Assembly: GCA_018714385.1 (NCBI GenBank)
Contig: DVNL01000014.1
Span: forward strand, 127,061-191,060
DNA length: 64,000 nt
From: Candidatus Enterosoma merdigallinarum
GTDB lineage: Bacteria; Bacillota_I; Bacilli_A; RFN20; CAG-288
Direction of reading: 5' to 3'
Part shown: piece by piece, positions 24,335 through 32,714 of the stretch
Position numbering within the stretch: position 1 is the first letter of the stretch
Layout: each line of letters starts with the position of its first letter
Notes under the pieces: model-generated
Seen by the model: only the letters and a program-made list of their open reading frames with translations
Told to the model about the DNA's origin: nothing
Database searches by the model: none
Translations under genes and position numbers: made by a program

Positions 24335-25249
24335 TCAAAGGAAAAAGAGGAGAATGCCGATGAATTGAAGTATCGTTCCGGCGAGACAGAAGAGATGGAA
24401 GATGAAATGAAAATACCTTTTGAAACGGCCGATGCCATAGAGAATGGCGCCGATGGAATAAGAAATGCCCCCGAAAAGGAAAAGGAGGCAGGGGGCCAAT
24501 CCGACGGCGTCCAAAAGCCAAGGGAAAAAGAAGATAATAAGCCAACCTATTACAAGATAGAGAAGATTGGAAATTATCTTAACAGCCTTTTTCTGCATCA
24601 TTGTTGCGTTTAAGACAACGCCGAGAACGGATAACAAGACAACGATGCCGAGAATGATGTAGGAGCCGAGTGGCATCGTGGCAGGAAGCATCAAGACGCA
24701 GACAGGGACATAGGTTCCGGCAATCAGGATATAGATCGTGCAGTGGTCGAGAACCTGAAAAACTTTTTTCGCCTTGTTCACTCCCAAGAAATGGTAGATG
24801 GAGGACATGGTGTAGAGAAAGAGCATCGAAAAACCATAGACGGCCATACAGATGACGGCTGGAATGGTGTCCTTTCCGCTGACGGCGGCAAAATAGATGC
24901 CGACGATCGTTGCTATCAGGGCGAAGGCCCCTCCGACGATATGCGAGATGGCGTTCATCAGTTCCTCTCCCTGTGTATAGACCGGAAGAAGGAGTTCCTT
25001 TCTCTTTTTGGAAATCAGTTCCGCCTTCTTCTTTTTCAAGGCTTCCTTTTCTTCGGGAGAGAGGCTTTTTGCCCTTTCTTCTTTCCTCACCTGCCGAATC
25101 TCGGCTTTGATCTCCTTAAGAAAAGCCTTTCTTTCCTGGTTCAAGGAGTTCTTCAGCGCCTTGAATTCTTTCTCTTTGTCACGAATCTGTTGTTTGTAGG
25201 AAGACACCATCTCTTCCGTTTCGTTTTTCTGAAGTTGTTCTTTTTCCAT
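24335..25249 (-). CDS. Hemolysin III/PAQR family membrane protein with N-terminal coiled coil
   Basis: 304 aa from MEKEQLQKNE; the open frame extends 33 codons upstream, but that part overlaps the promoter (-10 TATAAT about 15 bases before the ATG). Residues 1-88 are highly charged heptad-like sequence (EKEFKALKNSLNQERKAF, KEIKAEIRQVRKEERAK), an added coiled coil. The membrane core begins with LLLPVYTQGEELMNAISHIVGG (about residues 86-107), which contains the conserved E..N..SH motif. SSIYHFLG and LDHCTIYILIAGTYVPV follow, and the C-terminus has FHFIFHLFCLAG (H...H). Seven helices. The core length equals a normal hemolysin III (~210 aa). Confidence 0.9.
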   Translation of the reverse strand: MEKEQLQKNETEEMVSSYKQQIRDKEKEFKALKNSLNQERKAFLKEIKAEIRQVRKEERAKSLSPEEKEALKKKKAELISKKRKELLLPVYTQGEELMNAISHIVGGAFALIATIVGIYFAAVSGKDTIPAVICMAVYGFSMLFLYTMSSIYHFLGVNKAKKVFQVLDHCTIYILIAGTYVPVCVLMLPATMPLGSYIILGIVVLLSVLGVVLNATMMQKKAVKIISNLLYLVIGWLIIFFFPWLLDAVGLAPCLLFLFGGISYSIGAILYGIGRFKRYFHFIFHLFCLAGTILQFIGILLFFL

Positions 25250-25457
25250 AATTTTGACCGATTTATTATAGTCGCTCGAGGAAAAGGAGAAACATAAAAA
25301 TATGTCTTTTTGTCTCGGTTCTTGTACAAGGCGATGGAAAGAGTTCAAGAAAGCGATTACGCCTCCTGTTTATATTGTAAATAGGGGGAGTTAATTAGAT
25401 AATATATAAGCTTTATTTGTTTTCAATCCGAATAGAAATCATACAAAGGTGATACAC

Positions 25458-26762
25458 ATGGGAAACATCTCTTATTTGTTCAAGTCGCTTTATAGCAACA
25501 AGGTCATCATCGAAGGAAGAAAGAAGCCGTGGTTCTTTGCGCTCATCTTTTTCATCCTCGGTATTTTCCTGCCTTGGATTCCGACTCTATCCACCGGTTA
25601 TACCAGCGATCCGTCCTCTTTCATCTCTCAACAGGTCAACTATGAGATCGACAAAGGGTTGACGATGCTCACCGAATCGGTCGGATTCGATGCCGTCACG
25701 ATCGAGAAGAACGGCGATGGCGAATATTATCTCGATATGGAGGGGCTTTCCGAGGCGACCTTCCAGGAAAGCAACGTCAATACCGGTCTTGAAAGCTGCC
25801 AGCAGGAATATGACGGGACAAACGAGAAGAGTCTCGGCATGGGCTTCTATGGAGAAGGCGTCCGCAATCCTGACGAAGGAAAGGGCGAGACCTTCCCTGT
25901 CAGTCCCTATATCACGTCCACCGGCACGGAGAGCGGCCTCGGCTTCACCTTCTACTTCGATGCCATGATGATCAACGGGTCCGAGTATCCTTCCATCGAC
26001 CCTTCCACGGGAGATGAAATGCAGACATCCGACACCGAAACCACGTACGAAGACAATGGAAACACATATTTCCTTCTCGCCTATTACATCCCCGGCCTTG
26101 ACGTCGCCAGCGAAAAAGGAAGCCAATATTTCATCAATTTCGTTTACTCCGTGATCCTCGATGTCGACAAAGAAGGAAGCAAAATCGAGAATTTCCCGCA
26201 TTCCTATATCGTTTTCGCCGAGAATGCCTTCAGCCTTGTCACTTATCCCGTCCGCTCCGCCAAGACGAATTCCTACGGCCATTCCTATATGAATGGAGAC
26301 TTCAATGATGCCGTTTCTCTCGAGAGTCCGGCTTCCGGAACAAGCCTCAAAGCCTTCATGACGAGAAACGGGGATGAGAATGATGATGTGATCGCAAGCC
26401 TCAGGGCGTTCTTCCATGACGGACGCAAGCAGTCCACGATCGTTTCTGCCTGGGTCACTTGCGGCATTCTCTCCGCTGTCTATGCCGGCCTCGTCCTTTT
26501 GTCTTCCGGCATTCTGATCTTCCTTGCCAAGAGGAAGACTTCCGCTTATCGCGACACCAACTACTGGGAAGCGATCAAGGAGAGCGTCACGTTGGCTTTC
26601 ACCCCCGCTTTGCTTGCGATGATCGTCGGCTTCTTTGGCGGATCCGAAATGGTCATCGGCGCCCTCGTTCTCTGTATCTTGATGCGTGTCATTTGGATGA
26701 ACAGCAAGATCTGTCCGCCTACGCCGACGGACAACAAGCCTCTCTATCAGGCGCGTCAGTAA
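25458..26762 (+). CDS. Membrane protein with large extracytoplasmic domain, ABC-exporter partner
   Basis: 434 aa from ATG 25458, which has Shine-Dalgarno AAAGGTG eight bases upstream; GTG 25449 lies within that site. Hydrophobic helix at about residues 25-47 (FFALIFFILGIFLPWIPTLS), an extracytoplasmic region of ~275 acidic residues, and three or four C-terminal helices (about residues 333-420). The fold is not recognised. It lies directly upstream of the second MacB-like exporter, separated by a short hairpin with a weak T-tract, so partial read-through is likely. It may be an accessory component, but this is inferred from position only. Confidence 0.6.
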   Translation: MGNISYLFKSLYSNKVIIEGRKKPWFFALIFFILGIFLPWIPTLSTGYTSDPSSFISQQVNYEIDKGLTMLTESVGFDAVTIEKNGDGEYYLDMEGLSEATFQESNVNTGLESCQQEYDGTNEKSLGMGFYGEGVRNPDEGKGETFPVSPYITSTGTESGLGFTFYFDAMMINGSEYPSIDPSTGDEMQTSDTETTYEDNGNTYFLLAYYIPGLDVASEKGSQYFINFVYSVILDVDKEGSKIENFPHSYIVFAENAFSLVTYPVRSAKTNSYGHSYMNGDFNDAVSLESPASGTSLKAFMTRNGDENDDVIASLRAFFHDGRKQSTIVSAWVTCGILSAVYAGLVLLSSGILIFLAKRKTSAYRDTNYWEAIKESVTLAFTPALLAMIVGFFGGSEMVIGALVLCILMRVIWMNSKICPPTPTDNKPLYQARQ

Positions 26763-26768
26763 GAAGAG

Positions 26769-26790
26769 GGGCTCCGAAAGGAGCCCTTTC
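26769..26790 (+). terminator. Hairpin between membrane protein and ABC exporter genes
   Basis: GGGCTCC, tetraloop GAAA, GGAGCCC, then TTTCTTGT. The short, interrupted T-tract suggests a leaky terminator that tunes expression of the downstream exporter. Confidence 0.65.
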
Positions 26791-26812
26791 TTGTCTCTAG
26801 GAGGAAAGAAAC

Positions 26813-29800
26813 ATGTTGCTTCTCAAAGATATCGTCAAGGAATATCAAATCAAGGACAATAAGCCCGTTCAGGCACTCAAGGGAGTCACCTTGGCTTTTC
26901 GCGACACCGGATTTGTGGCTATCCTCGGTCCCTCCGGGTGCGGAAAGACGACGCTTCTGAACATCATAGGCGGCTTGGACAAGTACACCTCCGGCGATGT
27001 CATCATCAACGGACAATCGACGACGGGCTATTCCGACAGGGATTGGGATGCCTATCGCAATCGCGAGATCGGCATCGTTTTCCAGAATTACAATCTCATC
27101 CCCCATCTGACGATCCTCGGCAATGTCGAGCTTGCCATGACGCTCTCCGGCGTTTCCGCAAAGGAGCGAAGCGAAAGGGCGAAGGAGGCCTTGGAAAAGG
27201 TCGGTCTTTCCGAGCAGGTGAACAAGAAACCGAATCAGCTTTCCGGCGGCCAGATGCAACGTGTCGCTTTGGCAAGGGCTCTTGTCAACAAGCCCGATAT
27301 CATCCTTGCCGACGAGCCGACGGGAGCCCTCGATTCCAAGACGTCTGTCCAGGTCATGGATATCCTCAAAGAAATCAGCAAGACGAAACTTGTCATCACT
27401 GTCACCCACAATGAAGAACTGGCGGACAAATATGCCGACAGAATCATTCGCCTTTCCGATGGCCGAATCGTTTCTGATTCCGGCATAGACATTGAAAAAG
27501 AGGTTCAGGCTGTCGAACAGGAAAGCCGTCGCCTTGCTGCCGAAAACGCAGGGAAAGTGTCGGAAAAGAGCTTTTTCCATCGCTTCGTCGAAGCCCATTT
27601 CAAGCGGGATGCCGCCCATACCTCGATGAGCATGCCGACGGCATTGGGCATTTCTGGAAGGAATCTGTTGACGAAGAAGGCGAAGACCATCATCACGGCG
27701 GTTGCGGCCTCGATCGGCATCATCGGCGTCGGCCTTGTCCTCGCCTTGTCAAACGGCTTCTCCAATTATGTCGGCAGGATGGAGCAGGAAACGCTGTCCA
27801 AGTTCCCGATGTCCGTCGAAAAATATGGATACAATTTTGTTTCCACCGGCGGTGAGCAGCTTCCTTCCTATCCGGAAGAAGACCAGATCCATGTCGTCGA
27901 GCCGTCGACGAGCATGCTCCACACCAACAACATTTCCAAGGAATATATCCAGTATCTGGAGAACATCAACGTCAACGACGAGGAGAAGATATATGCCTCC
28001 TTCCGCTACAACTATTCCATCGGAATGCACGTCATCGGTTCTTATCAATCCAATCAAGGGAGAATCTATAGCGCCATCAATACGAGCCAGTCTTCCTTCG
28101 TGGAGTCGATGGCCTCCTCGATCATGGGCACCTCCGCCCCGTGGCAGGAACTTCCCGCATCGCAACAGCTCATCTTGGAGCAGTACGACATTCTCGAGGG
28201 TGTCTATCCCGGCGAGACTTTCGACGATACGGAAGGCAAGCCCGATCAGGACGAGTTCGGCCTCGTTCTCGTCGTCGACAGCCGAAATTCTCTGTCGACG
28301 AATCTGATGCGGCAGCTTGGCCTGGATCCGACGGCGAAGACTTATGATTTCGACGATATCATAGGGCAGGAATTCAAGTATGTCCCGTCCGAGGATTATT
28401 ATGGGGATCCGATCCCCTATCAGGAATTGGACGAAACGACGGGTGAACTGGTTTCTGTCACGACTCCCGGATTCTTTTTCCGAAAAGATGTGACGATGGA
28501 CGAGATCGTTTCTGTGATGACGGCCATGGGTCAAGGGGATGAATCTTCTCTTTCGTCCTTCATGGATCTTTTGGATATGCCTTCCGTGGAATATATCAGC
28601 GAAAACATTACCCAAATCCTTTCGGATCCGACGGTCTTGCTGCGGCTTGTCACCTTGCAATCCTATCTTGATATAACTTTAGAAGATATACAGAAAATAA
28701 TTGAGTCTGGAAATATAACAGCTGATGACATTCGTTCTTTTTTCAAGGAAGATGTTCTCTCTGACGAGAATAAGATGAGAGAAGCCGGCGAGGCGCTCTA
28801 CGATCTTGTCATCGCCATTCGCGACAGCGATCCGCTCAAAGACTATTTCAACAGGCAACTCTATTATTTCGATCCGGCTGACGATCAGGCCAGCCTCAAG
28901 AAGCTCTATGAAAGCGACAAAGCCAGAACGTTGAAGATATCCTGCATCCTCAGGCCCAAGAAAACAACATCGATCGGTCTGCTCAACGAAGGCATCTACT
29001 ATCCCTCGACATTGACGTATCAGACCTTTGCGGACAACAGCGGATCCCCGATCGCCGAGGAATTCAAGAACCATATCGTCTTTGCCCCGAACCAGAACGT
29101 GGATTTCCGTTCGGACTTCGGAGACGTCATGGTCTCTTTCCTCGGACAGCAGACGACGGACTGGCCAGAGCTTCTTTCTCTGGTACTCGGCAATTTTTCT
29201 CTGACGACTCTCAACATCGTTGGCGATATCTCTCCGATGTCGACGACCGGAGATATCAGCGATTACATGAATGCCAGACTTGAGCTAGGGAGCGATGTCT
29301 CTTTTGCGGAAGGAACGGATTTCCTCGATCCTTTGACCTATGCCTCTTTCGTCAGCTCCATCACCATCTATCCTTCCAACTATGATTCCAAGCAATATAT
29401 CGTCGACTATCTCAACGCCTATAACGAAGGCAAGGATGAAGTCGACAAGATCGTCTATACCGACGTAGGGCAGATTGCGACGGATATGGTCGGCCAAATC
29501 GTCCAGGTCATCTCTGCCGTCTTGATCGCTTTTGCATCCATCTCTCTTGTCGTCTCTTCCGTCATGATCGCCATCATCATCTATTCTTCCGTCATAGAAA
29601 GAACGAAAGAAATCGGAATCCTCCGCTCGATCGGTGCCAGGAAAAAAGATGTCAGCCGCCTTTTCAAGGCGGAGGCCGTCATCATCGGCTTCCTCTCTGG
29701 CCTCATCGGCATCGTCTTCACCTATATTGTCTCCCTTCCGATATCGGCTATACTCAACATGAATTTCCCTGAAGTGGAATTGGGACAGATCGCCTTCCTC

Positions 29801-29920
29801 AATCCCCTTCATGCCTTGATACTTCTTCTTGTCTCCGTCATCCTCACCTATGTCGCTTCCTTGGTTCCTTCCCGCATCGCGGCGAAGAAGGACCCCGTTA
29901 CGTGCTTGAGGACAGAATGA
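26813..29920 (+). CDS. MacB-like ABC exporter, ATPase fused to FtsX-type permease (second copy)
   Basis: 1035 aa. ATPase: Walker A GPSGCGKT (39-46), signature LSGGQMQRVALARAL (about 143-157), Walker B IILADEPTGALD (about 163-174), VTHNEE. First membrane helix about residues 288-312, extracytoplasmic domain about 315-890, then three C-terminal helices with ERTKEIGILRSIGARKKDVSRLF. It is about 120 residues longer than the paralogue at 15699, mostly in the external domain. Shine-Dalgarno AGGAGG before the ATG. The DUF1538 gene starts one base after its stop, so it shares a transcript with that module. Confidence 0.9.
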   Translation: MLLLKDIVKEYQIKDNKPVQALKGVTLAFRDTGFVAILGPSGCGKTTLLNIIGGLDKYTSGDVIINGQSTTGYSDRDWDAYRNREIGIVFQNYNLIPHLTILGNVELAMTLSGVSAKERSERAKEALEKVGLSEQVNKKPNQLSGGQMQRVALARALVNKPDIILADEPTGALDSKTSVQVMDILKEISKTKLVITVTHNEELADKYADRIIRLSDGRIVSDSGIDIEKEVQAVEQESRRLAAENAGKVSEKSFFHRFVEAHFKRDAAHTSMSMPTALGISGRNLLTKKAKTIITAVAASIGIIGVGLVLALSNGFSNYVGRMEQETLSKFPMSVEKYGYNFVSTGGEQLPSYPEEDQIHVVEPSTSMLHTNNISKEYIQYLENINVNDEEKIYASFRYNYSIGMHVIGSYQSNQGRIYSAINTSQSSFVESMASSIMGTSAPWQELPASQQLILEQYDILEGVYPGETFDDTEGKPDQDEFGLVLVVDSRNSLSTNLMRQLGLDPTAKTYDFDDIIGQEFKYVPSEDYYGDPIPYQELDETTGELVSVTTPGFFFRKDVTMDEIVSVMTAMGQGDESSLSSFMDLLDMPSVEYISENITQILSDPTVLLRLVTLQSYLDITLEDIQKIIESGNITADDIRSFFKEDVLSDENKMREAGEALYDLVIAIRDSDPLKDYFNRQLYYFDPADDQASLKKLYESDKARTLKISCILRPKKTTSIGLLNEGIYYPSTLTYQTFADNSGSPIAEEFKNHIVFAPNQNVDFRSDFGDVMVSFLGQQTTDWPELLSLVLGNFSLTTLNIVGDISPMSTTGDISDYMNARLELGSDVSFAEGTDFLDPLTYASFVSSITIYPSNYDSKQYIVDYLNAYNEGKDEVDKIVYTDVGQIATDMVGQIVQVISAVLIAFASISLVVSSVMIAIIIYSSVIERTKEIGILRSIGARKKDVSRLFKAEAVIIGFLSGLIGIVFTYIVSLPISAILNMNFPEVELGQIAFLNPLHALILLLVSVILTYVASLVPSRIAAKKDPVTCLRTE

Positions 29921-29921
29921 T

Positions 29922-31532
29922 ATGGAAAAGATGGGCAAAGAGTTTCTCTCCAAATTCCGTGAATCGGCATTCTCGATCCTGCCGATCTTCGTTTTGATCA
30001 TCGTTTTGAATTTCGCTTCCGTAAGTTTCCGTCTGGACGAAGGAACCTTGGCCGGGCCGACGTTCGTCTCCTTTGTCATCTCGGCCATCCCTTTGCTTTT
30101 GGGCATGACTCTTTTCAACATGGGGGCGGAAAAGGCTATGGGGAAGATAGGAGAGGTCGTCGGGACGACCTTGACGAAGAAGAAATCCCTCGTGCTTCTT
30201 GCCGTCATCGCCGTTCTTCTCGGCACTCTCATGACGATTGCGGAACCGGATCTGACGGTCCTTTCGCAAAGGCTTTTGCCTTCCGGGCCGAACTGGCTTC
30301 TTGTCGCCATTGCCGCCATCGGCGTCGGTGTCATGCTTGCCGTCGCCGTCGTTCGCGTCATCCTTCAGAAGTCCATCAAGATCTGGCTTGTCATCGCCTT
30401 CGGTCTCGTCTTTGCCTTGGGGTGCATGGCCGATCCGGACTTCTTCCCTATCGTCTTTGATTCAGGCGGAGCCACGACAAGTGCCATTTCTTCGCCCTTC
30501 ATCATCGCCTTCGGCGTCGGTGTCGCCTCCGTTCGCGGTGGAAAGAACGCCGAGGACGATTCTTTTGGCTATGCCGGATTGTGCTCTCTCGGCCCCCTTA
30601 TCTCCGTCATGCTTTTGGGCATTTTCCTGGACAAGAACTTCATTCTAGAGAACCTCGGCAAGGAAATGTCTTCGATGACAAGCTCCCTCGACAGTTTTGC
30701 GGCGATCGGACCTTTCTATGCCGAACAGACGGTCTCCGCCATTCTGGACGTCACACTCTCCATCCTTCCGATCGTCGTGTTCTTCTTTGTATACAACTTC
30801 TTTCTGAAACTTCGCGGAAAGGAACTGCTCTCTATCGTCATCGGCCTCATCTATACCTATATCGGTCTTGTCATATTCCTTCTCGGAGCCAATTCCGGTT
30901 TCATCCCTGTCGCCACCGCCTTGGGGAGCAATTTCGTCCATGTCGACGAATGGATTTTCATTCTCTTTGCTTTTGTCATCGGATGCTTGATCATCATCGC
31001 CGAACCGGCCGTCCATGTTCTTGCAGACCAAGTTGCGGAAGTCACAAGCGGTACGATTCGAAAAGGCCAAGTCTTTTTGTTCTTGGCTATAGGAACCGGT
31101 GTTTCCGTTCTTCTCAATGTCATTCGAGTTGTTTATAACATCAACTTGATTTATTTCGTTGCGACGATCTATATCGTCGGATTCGTCTTGGCTTTCGTCG
31201 TTCCGGATATCTATGTCGCCATCGCTTTCGATTCCACCGGTGTCGCGACAGGCACTTTGTCTTCCTGCTTCCTTTTGCCCCTGTTCATCGGATTCGTCAA
31301 CCTTTCTTCCGGCGGCGATGTCGAGTCCGTGTTGAGGGAAGGCTTCGGCATCATCGGCATGATATCGACGATGCCTGTCATCGCCATCGAATCCCTCGGC
31401 CTCTATGGCATGATAAAGAACAAGGTGAACTACAACAAGGCTCTCAAGAAGGTCAAGGAGCCCGACGACAGCCAGGTCATCCATCTTCCTGTCCCCAGTC
31501 AAGACGACGAATGCATGAAGGCAGGTATCTGA
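29922..31532 (+). CDS. DUF1538 family integral membrane protein
   Basis: 536 aa, 12-13 hydrophobic helices arranged as two similar halves. Each half starts with a helix pair and has the diagnostic AEPD/AEPAV motif: TIAEPDLTVL (about residues 106-115) and IIAEPAVHVLADQV (about 360-373). This duplication and the motif are those of DUF1538, a family of predicted transporters. The two genes directly downstream encode P-II-like proteins, as commonly found beside DUF1538 genes, suggesting ligand-controlled transport; the solute is unknown. ATG lies one base after the exporter's stop codon. Confidence 0.8.
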   Translation: MEKMGKEFLSKFRESAFSILPIFVLIIVLNFASVSFRLDEGTLAGPTFVSFVISAIPLLLGMTLFNMGAEKAMGKIGEVVGTTLTKKKSLVLLAVIAVLLGTLMTIAEPDLTVLSQRLLPSGPNWLLVAIAAIGVGVMLAVAVVRVILQKSIKIWLVIAFGLVFALGCMADPDFFPIVFDSGGATTSAISSPFIIAFGVGVASVRGGKNAEDDSFGYAGLCSLGPLISVMLLGIFLDKNFILENLGKEMSSMTSSLDSFAAIGPFYAEQTVSAILDVTLSILPIVVFFFVYNFFLKLRGKELLSIVIGLIYTYIGLVIFLLGANSGFIPVATALGSNFVHVDEWIFILFAFVIGCLIIIAEPAVHVLADQVAEVTSGTIRKGQVFLFLAIGTGVSVLLNVIRVVYNINLIYFVATIYIVGFVLAFVVPDIYVAIAFDSTGVATGTLSSCFLLPLFIGFVNLSSGGDVESVLREGFGIIGMISTMPVIAIESLGLYGMIKNKVNYNKALKKVKEPDDSQVIHLPVPSQDDECMKAGI

Positions 31533-31533
31533 T

Positions 31534-31998
31534 ATGTTCGAAAAACTGAAAAATCTTTGTCGAAAGAGAAGCGAAAGAGTCGTGGAAAGAAAGGCGGCAA
31601 AGCCTTTGCCACCGTTCGAAGAGAGGGAAAAGGTTCATCCGCTTTCCTTGGTCGTGACGATCGTCGACAGGCACCAGGCCGATTTCTTCTTGAATGCCTA
31701 TCGTGAAATCGGCGTCTCCCTTTCGATGGTCCTGTACGCCCATTCCATGCCTCCCGAAGAGATCGTCCAGCTGCTTGGGGCCGAATCGACGAAAAAGGAC
31801 ATCATCCTGACGGTGGCAAGGGAAGAATATGTCAAACCGATGCTGACCAGGGCGAAAGCCAGGTTCCGGATATCCAAGGCGAGCAAGGGCATCGCCTTTG
31901 CCTGTCCTATCGATGCCGTCTCCGGAATCGCTGTCTACAAGTTCCTCTCCGATCAGAACAAAAACGTGAGGATAAACGAAAATGGAAAACAGAAATGA
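31534..31998 (+). CDS. P-II-like regulatory protein (first of pair)
   Basis: 154 aa. After a basic N-terminal extension (~37 residues), the pattern SLVVTIVDRHQADFFLNAYREIGVSLSMVLYA followed by KKDIILTVAREEYVKPMLTRAKARF and KGIAFACPIDAVSG matches a ferredoxin-like P-II fold: strand, helix, T-loop region, strand, helix, strand. The T-loop is short and lacks the uridylylated Tyr of GlnB. It overlaps the next P-II-like gene by 17 bases. Probably regulates the DUF1538 membrane protein by direct contact (inference from gene order). Confidence 0.65.
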   Translation: MFEKLKNLCRKRSERVVERKAAKPLPPFEEREKVHPLSLVVTIVDRHQADFFLNAYREIGVSLSMVLYAHSMPPEEIVQLLGAESTKKDIILTVAREEYVKPMLTRAKARFRISKASKGIAFACPIDAVSGIAVYKFLSDQNKNVRINENGKQK

Positions 31999-32347
31999 CA
32001 AATTCGACCTGCTTATCTGCATCGTCAACAAAGGCACGACGGACTTGGTCATGAATGCGGCCAGGAAGGCCGGTGCGACAGGGGGGACGATTGCCGTCGC
32101 CAGGGGAACGGGAAATCCGGATCTCGCCAAATTCTATGGCTTGGCCATACAGCCCGAGAAGGAAATGGTCTTTATCGTCGTTAAGAAGGAAGTCAAGGAT
32201 GCCGTCATGAAAGCCGTCTATGACGAGGCCGGTATTGACACGACGGGACAGGGAATCCTTTTCTCTCTTCCGATCACCGAGGCTGTCGGCCTCGACCCCA
32301 TCGTCAAAGCCGAAGAGGAGAAGGACGAAGAGAATATCGAAAAATAG
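31982..32347 (+). CDS. P-II-like regulatory protein (second of pair)
   Basis: 121 aa. KFDLLICIVNKGTTDLVMNAARKAGATGGTIAVARGTG, then EMVFIVVKKEVKDAVMKAVYDEAGI and GILFSLPITEAVGL: the classic P-II core (strand-helix-strand, GATGGTI.. hairpin, second strand-helix, final strand). Recognisable as the type of P-II family protein encoded beside DUF1538. GTGNPD replaces the usual long T-loop. Last gene of the exporter-DUF1538-PII operon. Confidence 0.8.
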   Translation: MENRNDKFDLLICIVNKGTTDLVMNAARKAGATGGTIAVARGTGNPDLAKFYGLAIQPEKEMVFIVVKKEVKDAVMKAVYDEAGIDTTGQGILFSLPITEAVGLDPIVKAEEEKDEENIEK

Positions 32348-32714
32348 CAAGTATTCTTTTTTGAAGAGATGAAAGGCTTTCTGGTTGAGAAAGCAAAGAT
32401 GGCGGAGCTTGTCGCTTGAAGGAAGAGTGACGAAGGCAGAAGAAACTGCCCAATATAGAAGGAAAAATTTTGTATATATGTTTTTTTATTATATATATAG
32501 GATTTGAAAGCGCTTCCTTTTGCTTTGGGGGAGAAGAGTTTCTTTCTTCTTTTCTTCTGAAATCAATCAAAAAATGTCAAAAAAAGCAAAAAATAACTAT
32601 AATTTCTTAAAAAAGAGACAAAAAATTGAATTTAACTCCGTTTTCCTCTTTTGTTGCATTGGAATAAGGCTTCCTTAAAATTAATCTTGCGATTTTTTTG
32701 GAGGTCAAAGCAAT
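32348..32714 (+). other. Intergenic region before the surface subtilase
   Basis: 367 AT-rich bases without a gene. Two promoter candidates for the subtilase are visible: ATGTCA (32574-32579), 18-base spacer, TATAAT (32598-32603); and nearer the gene TTGCAT, 16-base spacer, TAAAAT. An A/T palindrome (TATATAT...ATATATA, around 32471-32502) could terminate the upstream operon. Shine-Dalgarno TTGGAGGT precedes the ATG. Confidence 0.5.
32574..32603 (+). promoter_or_regulatory. Candidate promoter of the subtilase gene
   Basis: -35-like ATGTCA (4 of 6 matches), 18-base spacer, perfect TATAAT -10. The leader would be about 105 nt. A second, weaker candidate lies closer to the gene. Confidence 0.45.
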
